From CAWGLW01 sp963823525 (GTDB taxonomy: Bacteria > Pseudomonadota > Gammaproteobacteria > Steroidobacterales > Steroidobacteraceae), in NCBI GenBank assembly GCA_963823525.1, contig CAWGLW010000005.1:62001-126000 (forward strand): a DNA stretch of 64,000 nt. Direction: 5' to 3'. The notes beneath the pieces are model-generated. The model did no database searches, was not told the DNA's origin, and worked only from the letters and a program-made list of their open reading frames with translations. The position numbers were made by a program, and so were the translations under genes. Below are positions 42,780 through 51,706 of the stretch, one piece after another; positions within the stretch are counted from its first letter, which is position 1, and every line of letters starts with the position of its first letter.

Positions 42780-44278
42780 CCGTCACGCTGACACAGGCCT
42801 TCGCCCGCAACTTCCTTGGACAGACGCCGGGCTGGTACAAGGCCACGATCGGTGCATTCCTGATTGCCAATCCTGTCCTGCTGATCCTGTTCGGGCCTGT
42901 CGTGACGGGCTGGGCCCTGCTGCTCGAATTCATTTTCACGCTGGCGATGGCCCTGCGGTGCTATCCGCTGCAGCCGGGCGGCCTGCTCGCGATCGAAGCC
43001 GTGGTGATTGGTCTGACGACGCCAGAGAGCGTCTACGAGGAAGTGGTACAGGCATTCCCGGTGCTCTTGCTGTTGATGTTCATGGTGGCGGGCATCTATT
43101 TTCTAAGGGACCTGCTGCTGTTCCTGTTCACGCGGCTGCTGCTGCGGGTGCGCTCGCCCCCGACGCTGGCCGTGCTTTTCTGCGGCGCCTCGGCGGTGCT
43201 CTCGGCTTTTCTCGATGCACTGACCGTGGTCGCCGTGGCCATCACAGTGGGCCTTGGCTTCTATGAGGTCTATCATCGCGTGGCATCCGGCAAGCGGCAT
43301 GAAGACAGCCACGACTCCAGCGCCGACGAGACGGTGCAGTTGCTGCATCGGGAAAATCTGGAGCAGTTCCGGGCGTTTCTCCGCTCGCTGATGATGCATT
43401 CGGCCGTCGGCACGGCCCTCGGCGGTGTCTCGACGCAAGTCGGCGAGCCGCAGAATCTTCTGATTGCCTCGCAGGCGGGATGGAATTTCATGGAGTTCTT
43501 CCAGGAAACTCTACCCGTGTCGGGGCCGGTCATCGTTGCGGGCCTTGCGACCTGCTGGCTACTCGAGCGCTTCCGGCTGTTTGGCTATGGAGCACCGCTA
43601 CCCGATGCGGTTCGGGCTGTGCTGATGGACTACAACGAAGAACTGGCGACGCGTTCGACCATGAAGGACCGGCAGGTGCTGATCGTGCAGGCGATCGTTG
43701 CCGTGCTGCTGGTGGCTTCGCTCGCGTTGCACGTCGCGGAAGTGGGCCTCATCGGGTTGATGGTGATCATCCTGGCGACCACGTTCACCGGGATCATTGA
43801 GGAGCACCGGCTCGGCCATGCGTTCGAGGCGGCGCTGCCATTTACGGCTTTACTTGTCGTGTTCTTCTCTATCGTCGCGGTGCTGCATGACCAACACTTG
43901 TTTGACCCGGTGATTCACTGGGTACTGGGACTGGAAGGACGCACACAGGCGCCAATGCTCTACCTGGCTACCGGTGCGTTGTCAGCGATCAGCGATAATG
44001 TCTTTGTTGCGTCGATCTACATTACTGAAATCAAGGCTGCACTGCTCGAAGGCGCGATCTCCCGCGAAACCTTCGAACGGCTGGCGGTCGCGATCAACAC
44101 AGGCACCAATATCCCGAGTGTCGCCACTCCAAACGGCCAGGCGGCGTTCCTTTTCCTGCTGACCTCGACACTTGCGCCATTGATCAGGCTGGGTTACGGG
44201 CGAATGGTCTGGATGGCGCTGCCCTATTTTGTAGTCATTACAACGGTGGGCCTGCTGGCAGTCATCTATCTGCTGTAA
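42776..44278 (+). CDS. nhaB: Na+/H+ antiporter NhaB
   Basis: A multi-spanning inner-membrane sodium/proton antiporter of 500 residues. It is collinear with E. coli NhaB: EFIFTLAMALRCYPLQPGGLL, LSAFLDALTVVAVAI, VGEPQNLLIA and NTGTNIPSVATPNGQAAFLF. The GTG at 42776 gives exactly the E. coli spacing from the start to RNFLGQ; an ATG at 42752 is possible. It is coupled to dnaQ by a 4-base overlap. It suggests a saline or alkaline niche. Confidence 0.95.
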   Translation: MTVTLTQAFARNFLGQTPGWYKATIGAFLIANPVLLILFGPVVTGWALLLEFIFTLAMALRCYPLQPGGLLAIEAVVIGLTTPESVYEEVVQAFPVLLLLMFMVAGIYFLRDLLLFLFTRLLLRVRSPPTLAVLFCGASAVLSAFLDALTVVAVAITVGLGFYEVYHRVASGKRHEDSHDSSADETVQLLHRENLEQFRAFLRSLMMHSAVGTALGGVSTQVGEPQNLLIASQAGWNFMEFFQETLPVSGPVIVAGLATCWLLERFRLFGYGAPLPDAVRAVLMDYNEELATRSTMKDRQVLIVQAIVAVLLVASLALHVAEVGLIGLMVIILATTFTGIIEEHRLGHAFEAALPFTALLVVFFSIVAVLHDQHLFDPVIHWVLGLEGRTQAPMLYLATGALSAISDNVFVASIYITEIKAALLEGAISRETFERLAVAINTGTNIPSVATPNGQAAFLFLLTSTLAPLIRLGYGRMVWMALPYFVVITTVGLLAVIYLL

Positions 44279-44289
44279 GCGGGGGGCAG

Positions 44290-44304
44290 CGTCACTGCGT
44301 GACG
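44290..44304. repeat. Small hairpin after nhaB
   Basis: CGTCAC-TGC-GTGACG, a 6-bp stem with a 3-base loop, 12 bases after the nhaB stop. No T-run follows, so terminator function is only possible. Confidence 0.35.
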
Positions 44305-44339
44305 GGTGCCTCAATTCCGGAAAACCACTTGTGGCATCC

Positions 44340-44355
44340 TTTTCAGATCTGAAAA
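44340..44355. promoter_or_regulatory. Perfect 16-bp palindrome upstream of the sugar dehydrogenase gene
   Basis: TTTTCAGATCTGAAAA reads the same on both strands and lies 12 bases before the start of the nucleotide-sugar dehydrogenase gene. It is a candidate operator for a dimeric regulator; no regulator is known for it from this window. Confidence 0.45.
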
Positions 44356-44367
44356 TACTCAAGATAT

Positions 44368-45651
44368 ATGCGAAATTTCAACCTCAAAAATCTCAAGATC
44401 GGCGTCGTTGGGCTGGGCTACGTCGGCCTGCCTCTGGCAGTAGAATTTGGTAAGCGATTCCAGACCGTCGGGTTCGACATCAACAAGGCGCGCGTCGCCG
44501 AGTTACAGGCCGGCGAGGACAGCACGCTGGAGGTTGATGCCGTCGAACTGACCGAGGCGAAACGACTCAGCTGCACGAGCAGGCTCGAAGACCTGCGTCG
44601 GTGTCGTGTATTTATCGTCACGGTCCCGACACCGATCGACGAATACAAGAGACCGGACCTGAGGCCGCTGGAACGATCCAGCGAGTCCGTCGGCAAGGTT
44701 TTGAAGAAAGGCGATGTCGTTGTCTACGAGTCGACCGTGTATCCCGGTTGCACCGAGGAGGTCTGCGTCCCGATCCTGGAGACTGTTTCGGGGCTGAAGT
44801 TCAACGAGGATTTCTTCGTCGGGTACAGCCCCGAGCGCATCAATCCCGGTGATAAACAACACCGATTGACGACGATCGTAAAGATCACGTCAGGTTCGAC
44901 GCCGGAAGTGGCCGAATTCGTAGATGAGATCTACTCCTCGATCGTGGCGGCCGGCACGCACCGTGCGTCGAGCATCCGGGTCGCCGAGGCGGCCAAAGTC
45001 ATCGAGAATACGCAGCGGGACGTGAATATCGCATTGATCAATGAACTGGCACTGATTTTCAGCCGGCTCGGAATAGACACCGAGGAAGTGCTGCAGGCGG
45101 CCGGCAGCAAGTGGAACTTCCTGCCGTTCCGGCCGGGTCTCGTGGGCGGGCACTGCATCGGCGTTGACCCCTACTACCTGACGCACAAAGCGCAGGCCGT
45201 GGGCTATAACCCGGAGGTCATTCTCGCCGGCCGGCGGATCAACGACAACATGGGTGCGCACGTCGCGCAGCAGGTGACGAAACTGATGATCAGGAACCGG
45301 ATTCAGGTCTGCGATTCGCGCATCCTGGTCATGGGGCTGACGTTCAAGGAAAACTGTCCTGATGTGCGCAACACGAAGATCGTCGACGTCGTTCGCGAGC
45401 TGCAGAATTTCGGCGCAAGGGTGGACGTCTATGATCCCTGGGTCGATCCCGACGAGGCAGAGCACGAATACGGACTGCGGCCGGTCAAACGGTTGCGGCG
45501 CGGCGCCTACGACACGGTCGTGCTCGGCGTAGCCCATGACAAATTCCGTGAACTTGGCATCGACGGGGTGCGGGCACTTGGAAAGAAGCGCCACGTCCTC
45601 TACGACATCAAGTACGTATTCAAGGCGAATGAAGTGGATGGAAGGCTCTGA
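44368..45651 (+). CDS. Nucleotide-sugar 6-dehydrogenase (TviB/WbpA/WbpO family)
   Basis: A UDP-sugar 6-dehydrogenase of 427 residues making a UDP-uronic acid. The Rossmann motif is VGLGYVGLPLAVEFG (residues 14-28), the middle helix has the catalytic E/K region ESTVYPGCTEEVCVP, and the catalytic cysteine is C263 in GGHCIGVDPYYL. The sequence is closer to UDP-N-acetylhexosamine dehydrogenases (TviB, WbpO, WbpA) than to UDP-glucose dehydrogenase, which fits the WbpB/D/E partners. It is 3 bases before the epimerase gene. Confidence 0.88.
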   Translation: MRNFNLKNLKIGVVGLGYVGLPLAVEFGKRFQTVGFDINKARVAELQAGEDSTLEVDAVELTEAKRLSCTSRLEDLRRCRVFIVTVPTPIDEYKRPDLRPLERSSESVGKVLKKGDVVVYESTVYPGCTEEVCVPILETVSGLKFNEDFFVGYSPERINPGDKQHRLTTIVKITSGSTPEVAEFVDEIYSSIVAAGTHRASSIRVAEAAKVIENTQRDVNIALINELALIFSRLGIDTEEVLQAAGSKWNFLPFRPGLVGGHCIGVDPYYLTHKAQAVGYNPEVILAGRRINDNMGAHVAQQVTKLMIRNRIQVCDSRILVMGLTFKENCPDVRNTKIVDVVRELQNFGARVDVYDPWVDPDEAEHEYGLRPVKRLRRGAYDTVVLGVAHDKFRELGIDGVRALGKKRHVLYDIKYVFKANEVDGRL

Positions 45652-45654
45652 GAC

Positions 45655-46698
45655 ATGAAGATTCTGGTGACCGGTGCTGCGGGCTTTATTGGATTCCACA
45701 CTGCGAAGAAGCTGCTCGCTCGGGGAGATGAGGTTGTTGGTCTGGACAACCTCAATGATTACTACGATGTCCGGTTGAAGAAGGCGCGGCTGGCCCTGCT
45801 GGAAGAATTCCCGAAATTCCATTTCGTCAAACTTGACCTGGCCGATCGCCCGGGAATGGCTGAACTCTTCGAGCGGGAAAAATTCGACCGGGTGATCAAC
45901 CTCGCAGCTCAGGCGGGCGTCCGCTACTCGATCAAGAATCCGCTGGCCTATGTCGACAGCAACGTAGTCGGGTTCGCAAACGTTCTCGAAGGGTGTCGGC
46001 ATAATGGCGTCGAGCACCTGGTCTATGCGTCGACGAGTTCCGTTTATGGCGCGAACACGAAAATGCCGTTCTCGGTTCATCAGAATGTCGACCACCCGTT
46101 GTCATTCTATGCGGCGACCAAGAAAGCCAACGAATTGATGGCGCACACCTACGCCCACCTGTATTCACTGCCGGTAACGGGGCTGAGGTTCTTCACGGTC
46201 TACGGCCCCTGGGGCCGCCCGGACATGGCCTTGTTCCTGTTCACACGCAACATTCTCGAGGGGCGGCCGATCGACGTGTTCAACCATGGCCACCACAAGC
46301 GTGACTTCACGTATGTCGAGGATATTGCCGAGGGCGTGGTGCGCTCATGCGATCACGTGGCGACCGGAAATCCGGCCTGGGACAGTGAGGCGCCCGATCC
46401 GGGCTCGAGCCGGGATCCGTATCGCCTCTACAACATCGGCAACAATCAGCCGGTGGAACTCATGCATTACATCGAAGTACTCGAGCAGTGCCTGGGCAGG
46501 AAGGCGGAAAAAAACCTGCTTCCGCTGCAGGCCGGCGATGTGCCCGATACCTGGGCCAATATCGACGATCTTCAGCAGGCGGTCTCCTACACACCCGCCA
46601 CCCCGGTTGAAACAGGCATCAGGGCCTTTGTCGACTGGTATCTGTCCTATTACCAGTCAAGTGGTGGGGCCAACCCCAAGGTCGTAAACGTCGGCTGA
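45655..46698 (+). CDS. UDP-uronate 4-epimerase (CapI/GAE type)
   Basis: A short-chain dehydrogenase-type epimerase of 347 residues. The NAD motif is TGAAGFIGFHTAK; the catalytic triad fits STSSVYG and SFYAATKKANE (Tyr-x3-Lys). The segments LDNLNDYYDV, FFTVYGPWGRPDMALFLF and FVDWYLSYY are typical of UDP-glucuronate/UDP-GalA 4-epimerases (CapI, WbpP-like). It probably acts on the product of the preceding dehydrogenase; the exact sugar is inferred. Confidence 0.86.
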   Translation: MKILVTGAAGFIGFHTAKKLLARGDEVVGLDNLNDYYDVRLKKARLALLEEFPKFHFVKLDLADRPGMAELFEREKFDRVINLAAQAGVRYSIKNPLAYVDSNVVGFANVLEGCRHNGVEHLVYASTSSVYGANTKMPFSVHQNVDHPLSFYAATKKANELMAHTYAHLYSLPVTGLRFFTVYGPWGRPDMALFLFTRNILEGRPIDVFNHGHHKRDFTYVEDIAEGVVRSCDHVATGNPAWDSEAPDPGSSRDPYRLYNIGNNQPVELMHYIEVLEQCLGRKAEKNLLPLQAGDVPDTWANIDDLQQAVSYTPATPVETGIRAFVDWYLSYYQSSGGANPKVVNVG

Positions 46699-46818
46699 AC
46701 CGGCGCGAGGCCCTCTCGGCGGCTCCCGGCCAGCCGACCGGTTCTCTGCTGGCTCCCGCGCCGGTATACAATCGCTCTCTCGCGGCGTCAGCGCGACGCC
46801 GGAAACGAGGGATTATTC

Positions 46819-47881
46819 ATGTTTTCAGGCAAACCGGCGATCACCGATCGTCGAATCCGGATCGCCGTCATCGGCTGCGGGCGCATTTCCGGCAATCATC
46901 TGGCGGCGATTCGAGATCACAGCGAGAATCTGGAGCTGGTCGCGGTCTGCGACACCAACCAGGCTCGGTTGCAGGCAGCTGCCGAGGCCAGCGGGGTCCG
47001 CGGATTCGCCTCGCTGGACGAGTTGCTGGCCGAGGGCAATGTCGACGTCGTCGCACTGTGTACGCCCAGCGGCCTGCACCCGGCACAGGCTGTTACGGCT
47101 GCAAGGGCCGGCTGCCATGTCGTTACCGAAAAGCCAATGGCAACGCGCTGGGTGGATGGCCTTCGCATGGTCCGCGAATGTGACGAAGCCGGCGTGCGCC
47201 TGTTCGTTGTCAAGCAGAATCGTTGCAACAGCACACTGCAGCTTCTGCGGCGGGCCGTAAAGAAGGGACGCTTCGGGCGGATCTTCATGGTTGCGATCAA
47301 CGTCTTCTGGACGCGGCCTCAATCCTATTACGACAGCGCCGAGTGGCGGGGAACCTGGGAGTTTGATGGCGGGGCGCTGATGAATCAGGCCAGTCACTAC
47401 ATCGACCTCGTTGACTGGCTCATCGGTCCGGTCGAAAGCGTTCAGGCCTACGTCGCGACGCTTGGATCGCAACATCCAGGTGGAGGATACCGCGACGGTC
47501 GGCGTCCGCTGGCGCTCTGGCGCCCTTGGTTCGATCAATGTCACGATGCTGACCTATCCGCGCAATCTCGAAGGATCGATCACGATCATCGGCGAGCGCG
47601 GCACCGTAAAGGTAGGCGGCACGGCGGTCAATAAGTTCGAACAATGGGAATTTGCGGACAGTGACCCGGATGACGAGAAAGTCCAGGCTGCGAACTACGA
47701 GACGACCTCGGTCTATGGTTTTGGTCACCCGCTTTACTACGATAACGTCGTTCGCACACTGCGCGGCGAGTGCGAGCCTGACACTGACGGACGGGAGGGG
47801 CTGCGCTCGCTCGAGATACTGATTGCGAGCTACCTTTCGGCCCGCGATCAGCGGCGAATCGCATTGCCTCTGGAGTATTGA
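46819..47881 (+). pseudogene. wbpB: WbpB-type Gfo/Idh/MocA oxidoreductase, frameshifted
   Basis: A homologue of WbpB, which oxidises UDP-GlcNAcA at C3. The first part carries the NAD motif IAVIGCGRISGNHL, and EKPMATRW and GGALMNQASHYIDLVDWL. After about residue 216 the frame breaks: DNA from 47465 on continues the family in frame +1 (DRNIQVEDTATVGVRWRSGA, then NVTMLTYPRNLEG, to the end at 47881). The break is explained by one extra G in CTTGGATCGC at 47464-47465. Restored, it gives about 353 residues, a normal length, with no other damage. It may be an assembly error or a real recent inactivation. Confidence 0.85.
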
Positions 47882-47883
47882 GA

Positions 47884-48495
47884 TTGGGCGCAGTGACCGT
47901 ACACCCGACGGCCATCGTTGATGCAGGTGCGACGATCGGCGAGGGCACGCGAATCTGGCATTGGACACACGTCAGCGCCGGCGCGGTCATCGGGCGCGGC
48001 TGTTCATTGGGTCAGAATGTATACGTTGGCAATCGAGTCCGCATCGGCGACAACGTGAAGATCCAGAATAACGTCTCGGTCTATGACAACGTCGTCCTGG
48101 AAGACGACGTATTCTGTGGCCCGAGCATGGTGTTCACCAACGTCTACAACCCAAGGTCTGCCGTGTCGCGAAAAAATGAGTACCGAGACACGCGGGTGCG
48201 GCGAGGTGCGACGCTCGGTGCCAACTGCACCATCGTCTGCGGCGTGGTCATCGGCGAATATGCGTTCGTCGGAGCTGGCGCAGTGGTGAACACTGAGGTG
48301 GCGGACTTTGCGCTCGTGCTGGGTGTGCCTGCGCGGCAGGCCGGCTGGATGAGCCGCTTTGGCGAAAGGTTGCCGCTGCCGATGACGGGCAGCGGGGAGG
48401 CGATCTGCCATCACACCGGCGATCGTTATTGCTTGCGGGACGGCAAGCTTTCGGTGACCGCGGCACCTTCGGGCACTGCCGCTGATGACACCTGA
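47884..48495 (+). CDS. wbpD: WbpD-type UDP-sugar N-acetyltransferase
   Basis: A left-handed beta-helix acyltransferase (hexapeptide repeats), about 203 residues, very like WbpD, which acetylates the 3-amino group of UDP-GlcNAc3NA. Shared are LGQNVYVGNRVRIGDNVKIQ, NNVSVYDNVVLEDDVFCGPS, VFTNVYNPRS, LGANCTIVCGVVIGEYAF and PARQAGWMSRFGE. The start is uncertain: TTG 47884 has the best spacing from GGAG at 47872; TTG 47878 and GTG 47893 are alternatives. It directly follows the wbpB homologue. Confidence 0.88.
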   Translation: MGAVTVHPTAIVDAGATIGEGTRIWHWTHVSAGAVIGRGCSLGQNVYVGNRVRIGDNVKIQNNVSVYDNVVLEDDVFCGPSMVFTNVYNPRSAVSRKNEYRDTRVRRGATLGANCTIVCGVVIGEYAFVGAGAVVNTEVADFALVLGVPARQAGWMSRFGERLPLPMTGSGEAICHHTGDRYCLRDGKLSVTAAPSGTAADDT

Positions 48496-48525
48496 TGCGA
48501 GTGCATCGCGGCCAGGGAGCTGAAC

Positions 48526-50166
48526 ATGGCTGATCGCACGGCCTCGCGCGCCTGGCGCGCGCTGCAGGACAATGCAAAGCAGCTCAAGGGTCTGTCATTG
48601 CGTGAATTGTTCGCGAAGGAACCCACACGATTTGACGATTTGAGTATCGAATCCCTCGATCTGCTTTACGACTTTTCACGCCAGCGTGTAACACCGCAGA
48701 CATGTGAGTTGCTCATCGGTCTGGCCCGTGAATGTGACCTTGAGCGTCGACTTGAGGCGTTGTTTGCCGGTGAGATTGTTAACAACACCGAGCGTCGCCC
48801 GGCCATGCACATGGCCCTGCGAAACCGCTCGGATCGTCCGATGCATGCCGCCAGCGTCGACGTAATGCCGGTTGTGCGCGCCGAGCTCGCAAAAATGCGG
48901 AAATTCGTGCGGGCGGTCCGCGAAGGAAGCTGCCTTGGCGTCACGGGTCAACGTTTCACCGATGTCGTCAACATCGGAATCGGCGGCTCCGATCTCGGTA
49001 TCGTCATGGCAACCGAGGCGCTCGGTGGATTTCGCGATCCAGGCATCCGCCTGCATTGCATCTCCGGCGTCGATGGCGTTGAACTCGCCGATACGCTGCA
49101 GACGGTCAATCCGGCCACAACGCTGTTCGTTGTCTGCTCAAAGACTTTTACGACGCTCGAGACCTTGAGCAACGCAACGGGTGCGCGTGAATGGCTGGTG
49201 GAAGAACTTGGTGAGGCGGCCGTGCCGAGGCACTTCGTTGCCGTTTCGACCAACCAGGAAGCCATGGATGCTTTCGGCATCGCACCGGAGTTCCGGTTCA
49301 CGATCTGGGACTGGGTCGGGGGTCGATACTCACTCTGGTCGGCGGTCGGTCTGTCCATTGCGCTCGCCATCGGCATGGATAACTTCGAGTCGCTGCTCCA
49401 GGGCGCCAGCGATATGGATCGGCATTTTGCCGGCGCACCTCTCGAGGCCAATCTGCCGGTCCTGATGGGTTTGCTAGGCGTTTGGAACATCAACTTCCTT
49501 GGCAATGAGTCGCTGGCGGTGCTGCCGTACGACAGCCGTTTGCATCGATTTCCGGCCTACCTGCAGCAGCTGGAAATGGAGTCAAACGGGAAAAGTGTCC
49601 ACCGGGACGGAACACCGGTGAATTTTGCGACGGGTGCCATCGTCTGGGGTGAACCGGGCAGCAATGCTCAGCATTCGTTTTTCCAGCTGTTGCACCAGGG
49701 GACCGCACGCGTTGCGCTCGATTTCATTGTGCCCGTGCATGCATCGAGCCAATTCCAGGGACGGCACGACCTCGCGCTGGCAAACTGCTTCGCCCAGATG
49801 GAAGCGTTTGCTTTCGGGCAGACGGCGGACCAGGTACGCACGGACTTGCGTCGCAGTGGCCTGAGTGCAGCGGCAATCGATGAACTCTTGCCGCACAAGG
49901 TGCATGCGGGGAATGTCCCCAGCAGTCTGATCCTGTTTCCGCGGCTCGGGCCGCGCACTCTTGGAAAACTGGTCGCTCTCTACGAGCACAAGGTCTTCGT
50001 ACAGAGCGTGATCTGGGACATCAATCCGTTCGATCAATGGGGCGTCGAACTCGGCAAAAAGATGGCCGGTGCAATGTTACCCGCCGTCCGATCCGCCTCA
50101 TGGGAGGGTGGCCCCGAGCACGTCCAGGCCCTGCTGCGGCAGCTCGGCCGCTGGCGTTCGGAGTAG
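48526..50166 (+). CDS. pgi: Glucose-6-phosphate isomerase
   Basis: It interconverts glucose-6-phosphate and fructose-6-phosphate, here probably feeding sugar-nucleotide supply. It is 546 residues long. The signatures VNIGIGGSDLGIVMATEAL, VCSKTFTTLETLSNATGAREWL, GGRYSLWSAVGLSIALAIG and the C-terminal FDQWGVELGKKMA are canonical. An AGGGAG site precedes the ATG. Its place within a polysaccharide locus is common in Acinetobacter-type capsule loci. Confidence 0.97.
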   Translation: MADRTASRAWRALQDNAKQLKGLSLRELFAKEPTRFDDLSIESLDLLYDFSRQRVTPQTCELLIGLARECDLERRLEALFAGEIVNNTERRPAMHMALRNRSDRPMHAASVDVMPVVRAELAKMRKFVRAVREGSCLGVTGQRFTDVVNIGIGGSDLGIVMATEALGGFRDPGIRLHCISGVDGVELADTLQTVNPATTLFVVCSKTFTTLETLSNATGAREWLVEELGEAAVPRHFVAVSTNQEAMDAFGIAPEFRFTIWDWVGGRYSLWSAVGLSIALAIGMDNFESLLQGASDMDRHFAGAPLEANLPVLMGLLGVWNINFLGNESLAVLPYDSRLHRFPAYLQQLEMESNGKSVHRDGTPVNFATGAIVWGEPGSNAQHSFFQLLHQGTARVALDFIVPVHASSQFQGRHDLALANCFAQMEAFAFGQTADQVRTDLRRSGLSAAAIDELLPHKVHAGNVPSSLILFPRLGPRTLGKLVALYEHKVFVQSVIWDINPFDQWGVELGKKMAGAMLPAVRSASWEGGPEHVQALLRQLGRWRSE

Positions 50167-50176
50167 CACCGGGCAA

Positions 50177-51706
50177 ATGGCCAGGGCCCTCGTCAGTCTG
50201 GTTCTTCTTGCGTTTGCAGTCGCTACGAACGCTGGCGAACCCTGGCTTCCGCCGGGTAATGTGCAGGTTCGGCACGACCTGCAATTGCTCGTGGACGAGG
50301 GCGTCATCAACCTGCCGATGTCCACCTGGCCGATCGCCGTGTCGGATCTCGCCGCAGCGTTGACCCGTATTGGTCAGAATCCTGGCGGACGATCGTCTAA
50401 GACTACTTCTGATCAGGTCGCCGCGTCGCGGCTGACCCCGGCGCAGGCGGCGGCGGTGCGGCGCCTGCGCCGATATGCTCGCGAGGGGCAGCCGCAAATC
50501 GGCTCTGAACTTCGGGCCACCAATCGCCCGATGGTGCTACGCACCTTTGCTGACGAACCGCGCGAGCAAGCTGAAATCTCCGCGTGGGTGAGCGGATTCA
50601 TGGGGGATCGCTGGGGGGGGCGGCTGCAGGTACGAGGGGTGGCCGACCCGGACGACGACAAGCCCCTGCGTCTGGACGGCTCCTACCTGGCCGGGAAGTT
50701 CGGCAACTGGATCGTCACGGCCGGAGCGCTGGATCGATGGTGGGGGTCGGGGTGGGAGGGCAGCCTGATTCTTTCCAACAACGCCCGGCCGGTCCCGGCC
50801 ATTTCTCTGGACCGGGCGATCTCCGATCCGTTCCAAACCAAGTGGCTCCGATGGCTGGGACCCTGGAGGTTGACTACTTTCATGGGCTACATGGACGGCG
50901 ACCGGCAGGATTACGATCACCCTCTGCTGTTCGGGATGCGTGTCTCTGCCCGGCCATTGCGGGGTCTGGAGATCAGCCTGGAGCGAACGGCGCAGTGGTG
51001 CGGCGAAGGGCGTTCCTGTACGTGGAATGACTTCTGGAACTTGTGGCGAGGCAACGACAACGCCGGTGAGAACGTCGCACCCGAGGATGAGCCGGGCAAT
51101 CAGCTGGCCGGGTGGGACATACGCTGGGCATCGCCGCTTATGGACTGGCCGTACGCCCTGTACTTCCAGCACACGGGCGAAACGATTGACAACAAAATTG
51201 GCAGGCCCTACCGCAGCCTCGATCTCGCGGGCCTGGAGGTGTGGGGTGACGGAGGGGCCGCAGCCAGCTGGAGAACCTCCCTGGAATGGTCGCTGACGCG
51301 CTGCGGAGGCACCGAGGACGGGCAGAAGCTATGGGACTGCGCGTACAACAGCGCGATTTTCCGACCGGACGGTTATCGGTACTACGGGCGCCCGATCGGG
51401 CATTCGATGGATGGTGACAGCGAGATGTTCTCGGCGCGATTCACCCGCATTGATGCGTCTGAGGCGACCCTGGCCGCGGTCGCTCGTTTTACAAAAATCA
51501 ACCAGGGTGGGACGGTGCCCGACCCGAGTAATTCTGTTGCCCCCGGGCCTGAGGAGTGGTGGAGCGCCGATGTCAGCTATCGGCGTCCGATGGCAGCCGG
51601 TTGGATTGAAGTGGGCGTTGGCGCTGACTATCGCGATCGTGCGTGGAACGATACGGATGCATTACTACCCCGGGCATCGTTGACTTGGCACCAAGGTTTC
51701 AACTAG
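50177..51706 (+). CDS. Wzi-like capsule assembly outer-membrane protein, copy 1
   Basis: A secreted 509-residue beta-barrel protein of the Wzi (capsule assembly) family. A signal peptide ends at about ATNA-GEPW. Family features are WLPPGNVQVRHDLQLLVDEG at the start of the mature part, GNWIVTAGALDRWWGSGWEGS, LSNNARPVPAISLDR and QWCGEGRSC. Wzi proteins help attach capsule or exopolysaccharide at the cell surface. The ATG at 50177 is chosen because it begins the signal peptide; the frame is open into pgi. A close paralogue follows directly. Confidence 0.84.
   Translation: MARALVSLVLLAFAVATNAGEPWLPPGNVQVRHDLQLLVDEGVINLPMSTWPIAVSDLAAALTRIGQNPGGRSSKTTSDQVAASRLTPAQAAAVRRLRRYAREGQPQIGSELRATNRPMVLRTFADEPREQAEISAWVSGFMGDRWGGRLQVRGVADPDDDKPLRLDGSYLAGKFGNWIVTAGALDRWWGSGWEGSLILSNNARPVPAISLDRAISDPFQTKWLRWLGPWRLTTFMGYMDGDRQDYDHPLLFGMRVSARPLRGLEISLERTAQWCGEGRSCTWNDFWNLWRGNDNAGENVAPEDEPGNQLAGWDIRWASPLMDWPYALYFQHTGETIDNKIGRPYRSLDLAGLEVWGDGGAAASWRTSLEWSLTRCGGTEDGQKLWDCAYNSAIFRPDGYRYYGRPIGHSMDGDSEMFSARFTRIDASEATLAAVARFTKINQGGTVPDPSNSVAPGPEEWWSADVSYRRPMAAGWIEVGVGADYRDRAWNDTDALLPRASLTWHQGFN

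Noticed and set aside
44890..46095. A 401-codon minus-strand frame across the dehydrogenase and epimerase genes
   Set aside because: It spans two confirmed plus-strand genes; explained by codon bias.
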